Assembly: GCA_964630775.1 (NCBI GenBank)
Contig: CAZVYY010000009.1
Coordinates: 47,223-111,222 of the forward strand
DNA length: 64,000 bases
Direction: 5' to 3'
Source: Anaeroglomus sp964630775
GTDB taxonomy: Bacteria; Planctomycetota; Phycisphaerae; Sedimentisphaerales; Anaerohalosphaeraceae
The notes below the pieces were generated by a model, which was not told where the DNA came from, did not search any database, and saw nothing but the letters and a program-made list of their open reading frames with translations. Of this stretch, positions 17,776 to 24,721 are shown piece after piece. Within the stretch, counting starts at the first letter, position 1. Each line of letters opens with the position of its first letter. The position numbers were made by a program, and so were the translations under genes.

Positions 17776-19167
17776 ATGACCAAGCAGGAAAAAAGCTGGC
17801 AGCATCGGCTGGATGGTTCGACGGATGAACTGGCGGTGGATTTTGTGGAGTCGCTGTCGTACGACTGGCGGCTGTATCAATATGATATCGTCGGCTCGAT
17901 TGCCCACGCGCGGATGCTGGCGGCCCAGAAGATAATCACCAAGGCGGAATTTGAGGCGATTCAGGCCGGACTGGTCGAGATTTCCGAACAGATTGCCGCC
18001 GGCAAGTTTGTCTTCGACAAGACCCAGGAAGATATCCACATGGCCGTCGAGTCGGCCCTGATCAAGAAAATCGGCGACCCCGGCCGCAAGCTTCACACCG
18101 GCCGCAGCCGCAACGACCAGGTTGCCACCGATATCCGCCTGTGGATGCGGGATGAAATCGAGGCGATCCAGAGCTACATTGTCCAGTTGCAGCGGGCCTT
18201 TGTCACGCTGGCCGCCAAATACACCGAAGCCATCATGCCTGCTTATACCCATCTGCAGCGGGCCCAGCCCGTCAGTATCGCCGCGTACCTGCTGAGCTTT
18301 GTGGAGCAGTTGGCGCGGGATTATACCCGTCTGGCCGACTGCCGCAAGCGGCTTAATGTCTGTCCGTTGGGCAGCGGGGCGGTGGCGGGGACGACCCTGC
18401 CGCTGGATCGGCAGCAGACGGCCCGGGACCTGGGCTTTGCCGACATCACCTATAACAGCATCGACGCCGTGGCGGATCGCGATTTCTGTGCGGAGTTTAT
18501 CTTCTGCGGGTCGCTGATCGCCGCCCACCTGTCGCGGCTGGCGGAGGACTGGATTCTCTATACCGCGTCGGAGTTTTCGTTTATCCGCACCGCCGATGCC
18601 TATTGCACCAGTTCCAGCATGATGCCGCAGAAGCGCAACCCGGATATGCTGGAGCTGATTCGCGGCAAGACCGGCTCGGTCTATGGCGCCCTGATGGCGA
18701 TGCTGACGATTCTCAAGGCCCAGCCTTCGACCTACAACCGCGACCTGCAGGAAGACAAGCTGCACGTGTTCAAGGCCGCGGATGTGGTCAGTCAGTGCCT
18801 GCGGATGGCCGAGGCGATTGTTTCGCATACGACGTTCAACACCGACCGGATTGCGGCGGGGCTGGATCGCGGCTTTCTCGATGCGACGGCCCTGGCCGAG
18901 TATCTGGTCCGCAAGGGTATTCCTTTCCGTCAGGCTCATGGCGTCGTCGGCGGGCTGGTGGCCCTGTGCGAAAAAGAGGGCAAGGAAAAGCTGGCGGATC
19001 TGTCGCTGGCACAGTTCCAGGCGGCCTGTGAAAAAATCGAGCAGGATGTTTATCAGACGCTCAACCCCGCCGGCGTGTGCCAATCGTACCAGACCGAAGG
19101 CTCCGGCGGCTGTGCCTCAGCGATGTCGCAGGTGAAGTATTGGGGGGAGAGACTGAAAAAGTTATAA
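17776..19167 (+). CDS. argH: Argininosuccinate lyase
   Basis: A 463-residue cytosolic enzyme cleaving argininosuccinate to arginine and fumarate, the last step of arginine synthesis. The superfamily signature is seen in SSSMMPQKRNPDMLELIRGK, with HTGRSRNDQVATD and THLQRAQPVS marking the other active-site regions. Length matches the family. AAAGGA lies seven bases before the ATG. The other arg genes are not nearby. Its stop is followed at once by an octamer-repeat array and the first four-helix-bundle gene. Confidence 0.97.
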   Translation: MTKQEKSWQHRLDGSTDELAVDFVESLSYDWRLYQYDIVGSIAHARMLAAQKIITKAEFEAIQAGLVEISEQIAAGKFVFDKTQEDIHMAVESALIKKIGDPGRKLHTGRSRNDQVATDIRLWMRDEIEAIQSYIVQLQRAFVTLAAKYTEAIMPAYTHLQRAQPVSIAAYLLSFVEQLARDYTRLADCRKRLNVCPLGSGAVAGTTLPLDRQQTARDLGFADITYNSIDAVADRDFCAEFIFCGSLIAAHLSRLAEDWILYTASEFSFIRTADAYCTSSSMMPQKRNPDMLELIRGKTGSVYGALMAMLTILKAQPSTYNRDLQEDKLHVFKAADVVSQCLRMAEAIVSHTTFNTDRIAAGLDRGFLDATALAEYLVRKGIPFRQAHGVVGGLVALCEKEGKEKLADLSLAQFQAACEKIEQDVYQTLNPAGVCQSYQTEGSGGCASAMSQVKYWGERLKKL

Positions 19168-19170
19168 TCA

Positions 19171-19209
19171 AAGGATATAAGAATACAAGGATACAGGGAT
19201 TCAAGAATA
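19171..19209 (+). repeat. Octamer array 1 (upstream of first four-helix-bundle gene)
   Basis: Period-8 units GGATATAA, GAATACAA, GGATACAG, GGATTCAA, GAATAAAA start three bases after the argH stop. The inverted counterpart is array 2 at 19597. Confidence 0.75.
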
Positions 19210-19232
19210 AAAAATAAACGAAGGAGCAAAAA

Positions 19233-19595
19233 GTGAATAATCCGGCGAAGAATTTCGAGGATTTGTTTGTGTGGCAAAAAGCTCATCAGCTTGTGCTTGG
19301 GATATATAAGATTACGAAAGGTTTCCCACGGGAAGAATTGTTTGGAATTGTATCGCAGGTGCGACGGTCTGCTGTCTCTGTGCCGGCTAATATAGCTGAA
19401 GGATTCAGAAAAAGAACAAAAGCCGAAAAACAGCGTTATCTCACGATTGCTCATGGTTCCCTGGAAGAAACCCGCTATTATTTAGTGCTGTCTCGCGATT
19501 TAGGATATTGCCAGCCTTCCGAGTTAATGAAGCTGCTGGAAGAGGTTAGTAAGTTGTTAACATTGTATTTCAGGAAAGTCATTGCGCCGAATTAA
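19233..19595 (+). CDS. Four-helix-bundle protein (23S rRNA intervening-sequence type), copy 1
   Basis: A 120-residue, mainly helical basic protein. FEDLFVWQKAHQLVLGIYK and RRSAVSVPANIAEGF with SLEETRYYL are hallmarks of the S23/IVP four-helix-bundle family, first noted inside 23S rRNA intervening sequences and related to Avd of diversity-generating retroelements. Its molecular role outside rRNA is not established. The GTG start has AGGAG six bases before it. It is bracketed by inverted octamer arrays and inserted between argH and thiL. Copy 2 at 21120 is about 70% identical by eye. Confidence 0.88.
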   Translation: MNNPAKNFEDLFVWQKAHQLVLGIYKITKGFPREELFGIVSQVRRSAVSVPANIAEGFRKRTKAEKQRYLTIAHGSLEETRYYLVLSRDLGYCQPSELMKLLEEVSKLLTLYFRKVIAPN

Positions 19596-19596
19596 C

Positions 19597-19630
19597 ATGT
19601 ATCCTTGTATCCGTGTATCCTCATATTCTT
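19597..19630 (-). repeat. Octamer array 2 (downstream of first four-helix-bundle gene, inverted)
   Basis: On the minus strand it reads GAATATGA, GGATACAC, GGATACAA, GGATACAT: the GGATAC type of array 1 in opposite orientation. It starts one base after the gene's stop codon and runs up to the thiL start region. Confidence 0.75.
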
Positions 19631-19636
19631 AAACGT

Positions 19637-20545
19637 ATGCCAAAAGAAGACAACATTACCGCCTGGTTCGCTGCTCAGAGCAAAATCAACCCCGCACGCT
19701 TTCCGATCGGCATCGGCGACGACATGGCGCAGGTGGCGCTGGACGGCGGGGCGTCGGTGCTGATTACGACCGATATGCTGCTGGACGGCGTGCATTTTGA
19801 CCTGCGGACGGCGACGCTGGAGCAGGTGGGATATAAATCGATGGCCGCAAGTCTGAGCGACTGTGCGGCGATGGCAACGATTCCCCTGTGTGCGGTCTGC
19901 GCGGTCGGCCTGCCCAAAGGCTTTAGCCAGCAGGAATTGAAAGCCCTGCATGCCGGCCTGATTCGGGCAGGGCGAATGTTTGATTGCGAATTAATCGGCG
20001 GCGATATCACTGCCTGGGCCGAACCGTCCCAGCGGCTGGCGGTCAATGTCACGATGCTCAGTAAACCGACTGCCTGGCATCCCCCCGTGCGGCGAAACGG
20101 GGCAAAGCCGGGAGATTATATCTGTGTCTCCGGCCCGCTGGGGGGCTCGCTGGCCGGCAAACACCTGTCGTTTGTGCCGCGGGTGCAGTTGGCTTACGAG
20201 ATGACCCGGCTGTCCCGCATTCACGCGATGATGGATTTATCCGACGGCCTGAGCACCGACCTGAACCGGATTTGCACGCAAAGCCGGGTAGGAGCCTTGA
20301 TTGAAGCCGCCCGCGTACCGATCTCCGATGCCGCCCGACAATCCGCCGACCCACTGGCGGCGGCCTTAAACGACGGCGAGGATTTCGAATTGCTCTTTAC
20401 CGTCGCCCCCGACCAATGGCAAAAACTACAACCCCTCAGCGAACTTATCCGCGTGGGAACTGTGACCGACTCCGGCCGGATGGAACTGAAGCAGCCCGAT
20501 GGCCGCATCGTCCCGCTGGATCCCAAAGGCTTTGATCATTTGTGA
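19637..20545 (+). CDS. thiL: Thiamine-monophosphate kinase
   Basis: About 302 residues. ThiL phosphorylates thiamine phosphate to the active cofactor thiamine diphosphate in the cytosol. Conserved metal- and ATP-binding motifs are IGIGDDMAQV, TTDMLLDGVHFDL, LIGGDIT, MMDLSDGLSTDLNRI and LNDGEDFELLF. I prefer ATG 19637 (MPKEDNITAWF); the in-frame ATG at 19613 would add eight residues encoded by the octamer array. No clear Shine-Dalgarno is visible, perhaps because the array replaced the native leader. Confidence 0.93.
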   Translation: MPKEDNITAWFAAQSKINPARFPIGIGDDMAQVALDGGASVLITTDMLLDGVHFDLRTATLEQVGYKSMAASLSDCAAMATIPLCAVCAVGLPKGFSQQELKALHAGLIRAGRMFDCELIGGDITAWAEPSQRLAVNVTMLSKPTAWHPPVRRNGAKPGDYICVSGPLGGSLAGKHLSFVPRVQLAYEMTRLSRIHAMMDLSDGLSTDLNRICTQSRVGALIEAARVPISDAARQSADPLAAALNDGEDFELLFTVAPDQWQKLQPLSELIRVGTVTDSGRMELKQPDGRIVPLDPKGFDHL

Positions 20546-20550
20546 ACAAC

Positions 20551-20583
20551 AAGAATATAAGAATACAGGAATACAAGAATACA
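20551..20583 (+). repeat. Octamer array 3 (solo, between thiL and tsaE)
   Basis: AGAATATA, AGAATACA, GGAATACA, AGAATACA fill the gap between thiL and tsaE without a four-helix-bundle gene. It may be a remnant or a founding copy. Confidence 0.7.
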
Positions 20584-20590
20584 GATAGCA

Positions 20591-21064
20591 ATGGAAAAGA
20601 TCATTGAAATCATCACAAACTCGGCGAAGGAGACCATCGAACTGGGCAGGAAGCTGGCCTCGGCCCTGCACGGCGGGGAGGTGGTTGCCCTCATTGGCGA
20701 CCTCGGCAGCGGCAAGACCCACCTGATTAAGGGCATCGCCATCGGCCTGAACGCCCCCGACCCGACCAAAGTGTGCAGCCCGACGTTTGTGCTGGTCAAC
20801 GAGTACGCCGCCAGAGACGGCGACCTGACCCTGTATCATATTGACGCCTACCGCCTCAACAGCCTGCGGGAGTTTGAATTGCTGGGCTTCGAGGACTTCT
20901 GCCGGCCGGATGCGATCGTGCTGGTCGAGTGGGCCGATAAAGTCCTGCCGGCCCTGTCCGGGCTGGACCTGCTGCGGATTGAACTGTCCCACGCCGGCCA
21001 GGACAAGCGGCGGATACGCATCATCAATCCGACAGAAATCATGAAAAGAAGTATGCAGGTATAA
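20591..21064 (+). CDS. tsaE: tRNA threonylcarbamoyladenosine biosynthesis ATPase
   Basis: A 157-residue P-loop ATPase of the t6A37 tRNA-modification complex with TsaB and TsaD. The Walker A motif is IGDLGSGKTHLIKG, followed by SPTFVLVNEY and IDAYRL as usual for TsaE. Its last codons (MQV-stop) lie inside the first units of octamer array 4, so the array overlaps or has replaced the original 3' end. The start has no strong Shine-Dalgarno because array 3 directly precedes it. Confidence 0.93.
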   Translation: MEKIIEIITNSAKETIELGRKLASALHGGEVVALIGDLGSGKTHLIKGIAIGLNAPDPTKVCSPTFVLVNEYAARDGDLTLYHIDAYRLNSLREFELLGFEDFCRPDAIVLVEWADKVLPALSGLDLLRIELSHAGQDKRRIRIINPTEIMKRSMQV

Positions 21065-21098
21065 AGGTATACAAGTATACAAGAATAGAAGGAATACA
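21051..21098 (+). repeat. Octamer array 4 (upstream of second four-helix-bundle gene)
   Basis: Units GTATGCAG, GTATAAAG, GTATACAA, GTATACAA, GAATAGAA, GGAATACA. They are of GTATAC type, unlike arrays 1-3, and match array 5 in inverted orientation at about 32 of 36 positions by hand count. The tsaE stop codon lies within it. Confidence 0.78.
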
Positions 21099-21119
21099 AA
21101 AAAGCAAGGAGACAATATA

Positions 21120-21479
21120 ATGGGGTCGTCGCAGGGGTTTGAAGATTTGCTGGTCTGGAAAAAAGCACACCAATTCGTTCTTGAAATCTACAAAATTACA
21201 AAACAATTTCCCAAAGAAGAATTGTATGGCGTTGTAGCACAAATGCGCCGCTCGGCGGTTTCTATTCCCGCTAATATAGCCGAGGGATTCAGAAAAACAA
21301 CCAAAGCCGAAAAACAGCGGTTTCTGACGATAGCTCACAGCTCACTGGAAGAAACGCGGTACTATCTATATTTATCACGTGATCTTGGATATTGCCAAAC
21401 GACGGATTTGCTCAAACTGATTCAAGAAGTCAGCAAATTATTGACCTTATATTACCGCAGCATTGTGGATTTCAACTAA
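21120..21479 (+). CDS. Four-helix-bundle protein (23S rRNA intervening-sequence type), copy 2
   Basis: A 119-residue paralogue of the gene at 19233, sharing FEDL.VWKKAHQ, YKITK.FP, RRSAVSIPANIAEGFRK and SLEETRYYLYLSRDLGYC. Codon-level divergence shows it is not a recent copy. AGGAG precedes the ATG by eight bases. It is flanked by its own matched inverted GTATAC-type arrays and lies between tsaE and the pilin leader. The 23S gene in this window has near-standard length and carries no visible intervening sequence, so the gene is not acting from within rRNA here. Confidence 0.88.
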   Translation: MGSSQGFEDLLVWKKAHQFVLEIYKITKQFPKEELYGVVAQMRRSAVSIPANIAEGFRKTTKAEKQRFLTIAHSSLEETRYYLYLSRDLGYCQTTDLLKLIQEVSKLLTLYYRSIVDFN

Positions 21480-21501
21480 TTTAATGGCTTAGAAACAGCA
21501 C

Positions 21502-21540
21502 ATTCTTATATACTTGTATACCTGCATACCTGTATACCTG
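21502..21540 (-). repeat. Octamer array 5 (downstream of second four-helix-bundle gene, inverted)
   Basis: The minus strand reads GTATACAG, GTATGCAG, GTATACAA, GTATATAA, GAAT, the mirror of array 4. Confidence 0.78.
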
Positions 21541-21647
21541 TTTTTATCGGTCTTTGAAAAATCTTCACGATTTCTTCAAAAAATTTCACACTTCATTTGC
21601 CACCCGCCCATTTTATTTCTTACCTTTTGTTTAGAAGTAATTAATGC

Positions 21648-21667
21648 GTTCTTTGACAAATGAATAG
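21648..21667 (+). promoter_or_regulatory. rRNA-type boxA block in the pilin leader
   Basis: GTTCTTTGACAAATGAATAG matches the boxA-containing sequence just before the 23S gene (40809-40828) at 19 of 20 bases. It opens a ~240-nucleotide leader of the pilin gene that also contains a stable hairpin (21751-21785; GACCCGC/GCGGGTC closed by GGCCCT/AGGGCC). It suggests processive antitermination or shared leader processing. Confidence 0.6.
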
Positions 21668-21907
21668 GCGACCCGGCAGTGTCCAATGGACACACGAAAA
21701 AGACTAATAGAAGGACGGCCACTCGGCCGGACTTTCAATCTTAGCCTCCGGCCCTGCTGACCCGCGACTGGCGGGTCAAGGGCCTTCGGCATTCCAAAGC
21801 AAAAAAATAGTAAAGCGTCAAAAATGGCCCGGCCTATGGTGGCCGGACTCAAAAAATCGATACCGAAAACAATGTCAAGAAACACACAAGTAAAGGAGAA
21901 ACACACA

Positions 21908-22357
21908 ATGAAACGAGCAAGAAAAGGGTTTACACTGGTTGAAATTTTGATCGTCGTGGTCATTCTGGGTATCCTGGCCGCCATCGTGATACCTCAGTTC
22001 AGCCAGGCCAGCACGGATTCCAAGGTCAGCAGTCTGCAGAGCAACCTGCAGAGCATTCGCTCACAGATCGCCCTGTATAAGATTCAGCATAATGACGTTA
22101 CCCCCAGTGATGTCGATGCGACCTTCAAGGCTCAGATGACACAGTTCTCTGATATTAATGGCAATACCAATGCCACCAAAGATGTCGCCAACGGTTTCAT
22201 CTATGGTCCCTATATTCAGGTCAAGGTTCCTGACAATCCTTTCACAGGCGGCAACACGCTCGGAACCGACTGGATTTATACCACCGATGGCAGTACCTGG
22301 ACATTCAGTGCGGGTGCAGACTCGACACCTGACAGTGCTGCACACCAGGCTTACTAA
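21908..22357 (+). CDS. pilA: Major type IV pilin / GspG-like prepilin
   Basis: A 149-residue prepilin with the class III signal KRARKG|FTLVEILIVVVILG: cleavage after Gly, Phe+1 and Glu+5 are present. The single hydrophobic helix runs to about IVIPQF, followed by a small globular domain. Two asparagine/proline-rich turns (VPDNPFTGGN, GTDWIYTTDGSTW) resemble GspG pseudopilins and Planctomycetes pilins. AGGAG lies nine bases before the ATG. It has a long structured leader and is followed by a strong terminator, so it is expressed separately from the minor pilins, as expected of the main subunit. Confidence 0.9.
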   Translation: MKRARKGFTLVEILIVVVILGILAAIVIPQFSQASTDSKVSSLQSNLQSIRSQIALYKIQHNDVTPSDVDATFKAQMTQFSDINGNTNATKDVANGFIYGPYIQVKVPDNPFTGGNTLGTDWIYTTDGSTWTFSAGADSTPDSAAHQAY

Positions 22358-22377
22358 GAGTATTTAAGCCAAATCAT

Positions 22378-22414
22378 CCGGTCGGGAGAGCAATCTCCCG
22401 GCCGGTTTTCTTTT
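22378..22414 (+). terminator. Rho-independent terminator of the pilin gene
   Basis: CCGGTCGGGAGA-GCAA-TCTCCCGGCCGG forms a 12-pair stem (one G-T) followed by TTTTCTTTT. Confidence 0.9.
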
Positions 22415-22438
22415 GGGCTGTGATAGTCTTCGTTTGTC

Positions 22439-22458
22439 ATTCCCGCGAAGGCGGGAAT
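22439..22458. repeat. REP-like palindrome
   Basis: ATTCCCGC-GAAG-GCGGGAAT, an 8-base perfect stem flanked by GTC and CCA. Very similar palindromes are dispersed in many bacterial genomes. The rest of the 312-base gap before the next pilin-like gene is AT-rich and shows nothing else. Confidence 0.65.
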
Positions 22459-22669
22459 CCATAAGAGTGGCCGTTCCAGTGCTGCTAAAAGTATTGTATG
22501 GGTAGAAACATGAGCACCGAAGGGCCTGTATCCGGGTTGTCTGTGTCATAAATTTGAAATTCAGGATTGAGGATAAAATGTGCGAATTGCAGTAAGGTGA
22601 ATGATGGGAACGCTTCAATTCTCAATTTACAATGCAGAATTCTCAATTTATTAATGGGGCGCGAGGTCT

Positions 22670-23140
22670 ATGGAATCGAATCCACCAAAATTAAATCCAA
22701 AACCCACATGGCTGGAAATCGCCATCGGGTTTGTGGTGTTTGTGGGCATCTCAATGGTGGTGGTCCCGCAGTTTGGCCGGGCCGCCAGTGAAGGGCGGCT
22801 GGCTCAGTTATCCGATACGCTGTACCTGGTCCGCTGTGCCATCGATTTATACCAGGCCGACCATGAGGGCCTTCTGCCCGGCCAGGCAAAAGCAGGCCAG
22901 CCGGTCCGCCCGGATCTTTTCGTCCGGGACCTGACCTCGCCCGGGCCTGCAGGAGCCAGTGCCTACCTGCGGCCGTTTCCCGGCAATCCGTTTGTCAGTC
23001 AGGATGACCGGCGAAACACCATCACCTGTGTCCATGATCCCAATATGCTGCCCAACGGCACCGAAGGCACCGCCTGGTGGTTCAACTCCGCCACCGGTGA
23101 CTTTCGAGCCTGTGACAATCAATTTCATACAGTCTATTAA
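22670..23140 (+). CDS. Pilin-like protein lacking the prepilin cleavage motif
   Basis: 156 residues. A proline-rich start is followed by PTWLEIAIGFVVFVGISMVV, a pilin-like N-terminal helix with a Glu where Glu+5 would be, but with Lys-Pro in place of the Gly-Phe cleavage site. The globular part (LYLVRCAIDLYQADHEGLLP and PFPGNPF) parallels the preceding pilin. It therefore looks like a diverged pilin paralogue that may stay uncleaved in the membrane. The gene lies within the pseudopilin cluster and has no good Shine-Dalgarno (only GCGCGAGG). Confidence 0.7.
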   Translation: MESNPPKLNPKPTWLEIAIGFVVFVGISMVVVPQFGRAASEGRLAQLSDTLYLVRCAIDLYQADHEGLLPGQAKAGQPVRPDLFVRDLTSPGPAGASAYLRPFPGNPFVSQDDRRNTITCVHDPNMLPNGTEGTAWWFNSATGDFRACDNQFHTVY

Positions 23141-23290
23141 AGACATAAATCGTCGGGCGGTCCGGGGGGGCCGCCTGTTTTTGTTCTCTGTTGCAGAATG
23201 GGGTTAAATGTAGTCGTTTTATATTTAAAAGCAATAGGTTCAGTGAAAATCGATTTGTTATTTTGACCCCGGAGGGGTTTGATAAAATAG

Positions 23291-23347
23291 CCGGGGGTGG
23301 AAACCCCCGGAAAAAGGGTGTTATCCTTATAAAGCCCCGGCAGGGGC
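23291..23347. repeat. Structured GC-rich intergenic element with two hairpins
   Basis: CCGGGGGT-GGAA-ACCCCCGG (23291-23310) and GCCCC-GGCA-GGGGC (about 23335-23347) lie in the 285-base gap before the PilV-like gene. The strand opposite codes for a PLPGLYKDNTLFPGVSTPGY-like frame that I recall as a common spurious product of a dispersed repeat in several phyla. Confidence 0.5.
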
Positions 23348-23425
23348 GGCATAATTTTGAATTTTGATTTGTCATTTTACATTTTAATTTTTAATCTTTG
23401 AATTGATAAGCAATGAGTAATCGCT

Positions 23426-23866
23426 GTGAAAAAACACAAACCAGCCCGTGCGAGTAAGGGATTTACACTGATCGAAGCAATGATGGCGATGGTGATTCTC
23501 GCCGTTGCCGCTTCGGGGATACTGGTCTCTTTTGCCGCTGCCGCGTCAGTCCAGACCGAAGCCCAGCGCCGGATTATCGCCTCGCGTCTGGCGGCCGATA
23601 AAATCGAGCATCTGGCTTCACTGGATTTTGCCGTATTGGAAAGCGTCTATGTCGGCAAAACCGTTACTGAATCCGCCGGCATGCTGACCGACAGTACCGG
23701 CAGCCTCATCACCGGAAACGCCTATGCGGGGCTGAGCCGGACGGTGTCCAGTGAATATGTCACGGTGGCTGGAGTCAAACTCATCTGGATGACTGTGGAT
23801 GTGGACTATAAAGGTCTCCCTGTGGCTCACCTGAGTACCCTGATTGGGGATAAATACAAACACTAA
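23426..23866 (+). CDS. PilV/GspI-like minor pseudopilin
   Basis: 146 residues from a GTG start. Prepilin signal SKG|FTLIEAMMAMVILAVAA with Gly-1, Phe+1 and Glu+5. The ALLAxxK-like follow-on (RRIIASRLAADKIEHLASL) is typical of PilV/GspI minor subunits, which initiate pseudopilus assembly. It is eight bases ahead of the next pseudopilin gene, so the two are co-transcribed. Confidence 0.8.
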   Translation: MKKHKPARASKGFTLIEAMMAMVILAVAASGILVSFAAAASVQTEAQRRIIASRLAADKIEHLASLDFAVLESVYVGKTVTESAGMLTDSTGSLITGNAYAGLSRTVSSEYVTVAGVKLIWMTVDVDYKGLPVAHLSTLIGDKYKH

Positions 23867-23874
23867 AGTAAACA

Positions 23875-24390
23875 ATGTGTATAATCGATATGGTTCAAAA
23901 ACGAAAACAAGTTCGTGGTTTTACGATGGCCGAGATGCTGGTGGCGCTGATGGTCGCTTCCATTATCCTGGCTGCGGCGGCCACGATGGCAGGGGCCTTA
24001 AGTGCCGGCAAGACCGCCAATGACCAGGTCTCACGCAACGGCGCCTACCTGCTTCAGCTCCAGACCCGCCTGTCGGATTTGATCATGCGGGCCAACCGGG
24101 TCGCCGGCATTGACAGCCAGGGCCTGACGCTATGGCTGGATAAAAATAACAACGGCCTGCCCGATATCGCTACAGAATATGTCTATGTCCGGACCAGCGC
24201 CACCCGCGACTGGATCATCATCAGCGGCACCGGGTTTCAGGAAAATTATAAACAAAGCTCTAATGTTCAGTTCTATCTGGACAATGTGGACAAAGCCCTC
24301 GTCAAACATATTACCATAAAATTTGATGTGATTGAAAACGGCGTGCCCCAGACCTATACCATCAGCGGCACGCTGCGGGGGAAAAATTAG
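23875..24390 (+). CDS. PilW/GspJ-like minor pseudopilin
   Basis: 171 residues. Prepilin signal VRG|FTMAEMLVALMVASIIL with Glu+5; the conserved E-M-L-V-A-L run is typical of GspJ/PilW. The C-terminal part is mostly beta. The start may be the ATG at 23875 or the one at 23890 (MVQKRKQ); the prepilin leader is short in either case. It probably forms a tip complex with the GspI-like and GspK-like proteins around it. Confidence 0.78.
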   Translation: MCIIDMVQKRKQVRGFTMAEMLVALMVASIILAAAATMAGALSAGKTANDQVSRNGAYLLQLQTRLSDLIMRANRVAGIDSQGLTLWLDKNNNGLPDIATEYVYVRTSATRDWIIISGTGFQENYKQSSNVQFYLDNVDKALVKHITIKFDVIENGVPQTYTISGTLRGKN

Positions 24391-24393
24391 TAG

Positions 24394-24413
24394 AGCAAGC
24401 CTCTGAGCTTGCT
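24394..24413. repeat. Short hairpin repeat, AAGC...GCTT family
   Basis: AGCAAGC-CTCTGA-GCTTGCT, a perfect 7-base stem three bases after the GspJ-like stop codon. Confidence 0.55.
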
Positions 24414-24476
24414 GGTTTTCAGTTTCGCCGAAGGCGTATCCAAATTTATTGGAATGCCTGCGGCATGGATTTTTAC

Positions 24477-24496
24477 CCCAAGCACGGAGGCTTGGG
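24477..24496. repeat. Short hairpin repeat, AAGC...GCTT family
   Basis: CCCAAGC-ACGGAG-GCTTGGG followed by CTAC. It has the same loop as the copy at 9237, with one stem pair changed on both sides. Confidence 0.6.
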
Positions 24497-24585
24497 CTAC
24501 GATGAATGCAATTTCGATTGACGATGGATGATTATATCCGCCGGGGGGATAACGAATTACTCGCATCTATGGGGGTTGGCAAAGT

Positions 24586-24611
24586 AACGTAGCTGAAGCG
24601 TCCAGCTTCAG
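24586..24611. repeat. Short hairpin repeat, AAGC...GCTT family (with AACGTAG flank)
   Basis: AACGTAG then CTGAAGC-GTCCA-GCTTCAG. It is a near copy of 11157-11182. With the two copies above it fills most of the 331-base gap before the GspK-like gene. Confidence 0.6.
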
Positions 24612-24721
24612 TTTGAGACAATGATGTTTGTGCTTGAATTTGTTCTTGGATTTAGCATTTTGATTTTAGGTTTTAGAATTTAGGTTTAGTTTTTAGAATT
24701 TTTTACTATGGGGGTGCAGTC

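Noticed and set aside
20426..21338. Minus-strand frames with Tyr/Leu/Cys-Ile repeats (LYTCIPLYL-like)
   Set aside because: They are translations of the octamer arrays and antisense of thiL, tsaE and the four-helix-bundle gene.
19171..21540. Octamer arrays as a CRISPR locus
   Set aside because: Units are 8 bases, contiguous and degenerate, without spacers, and no cas gene is present.
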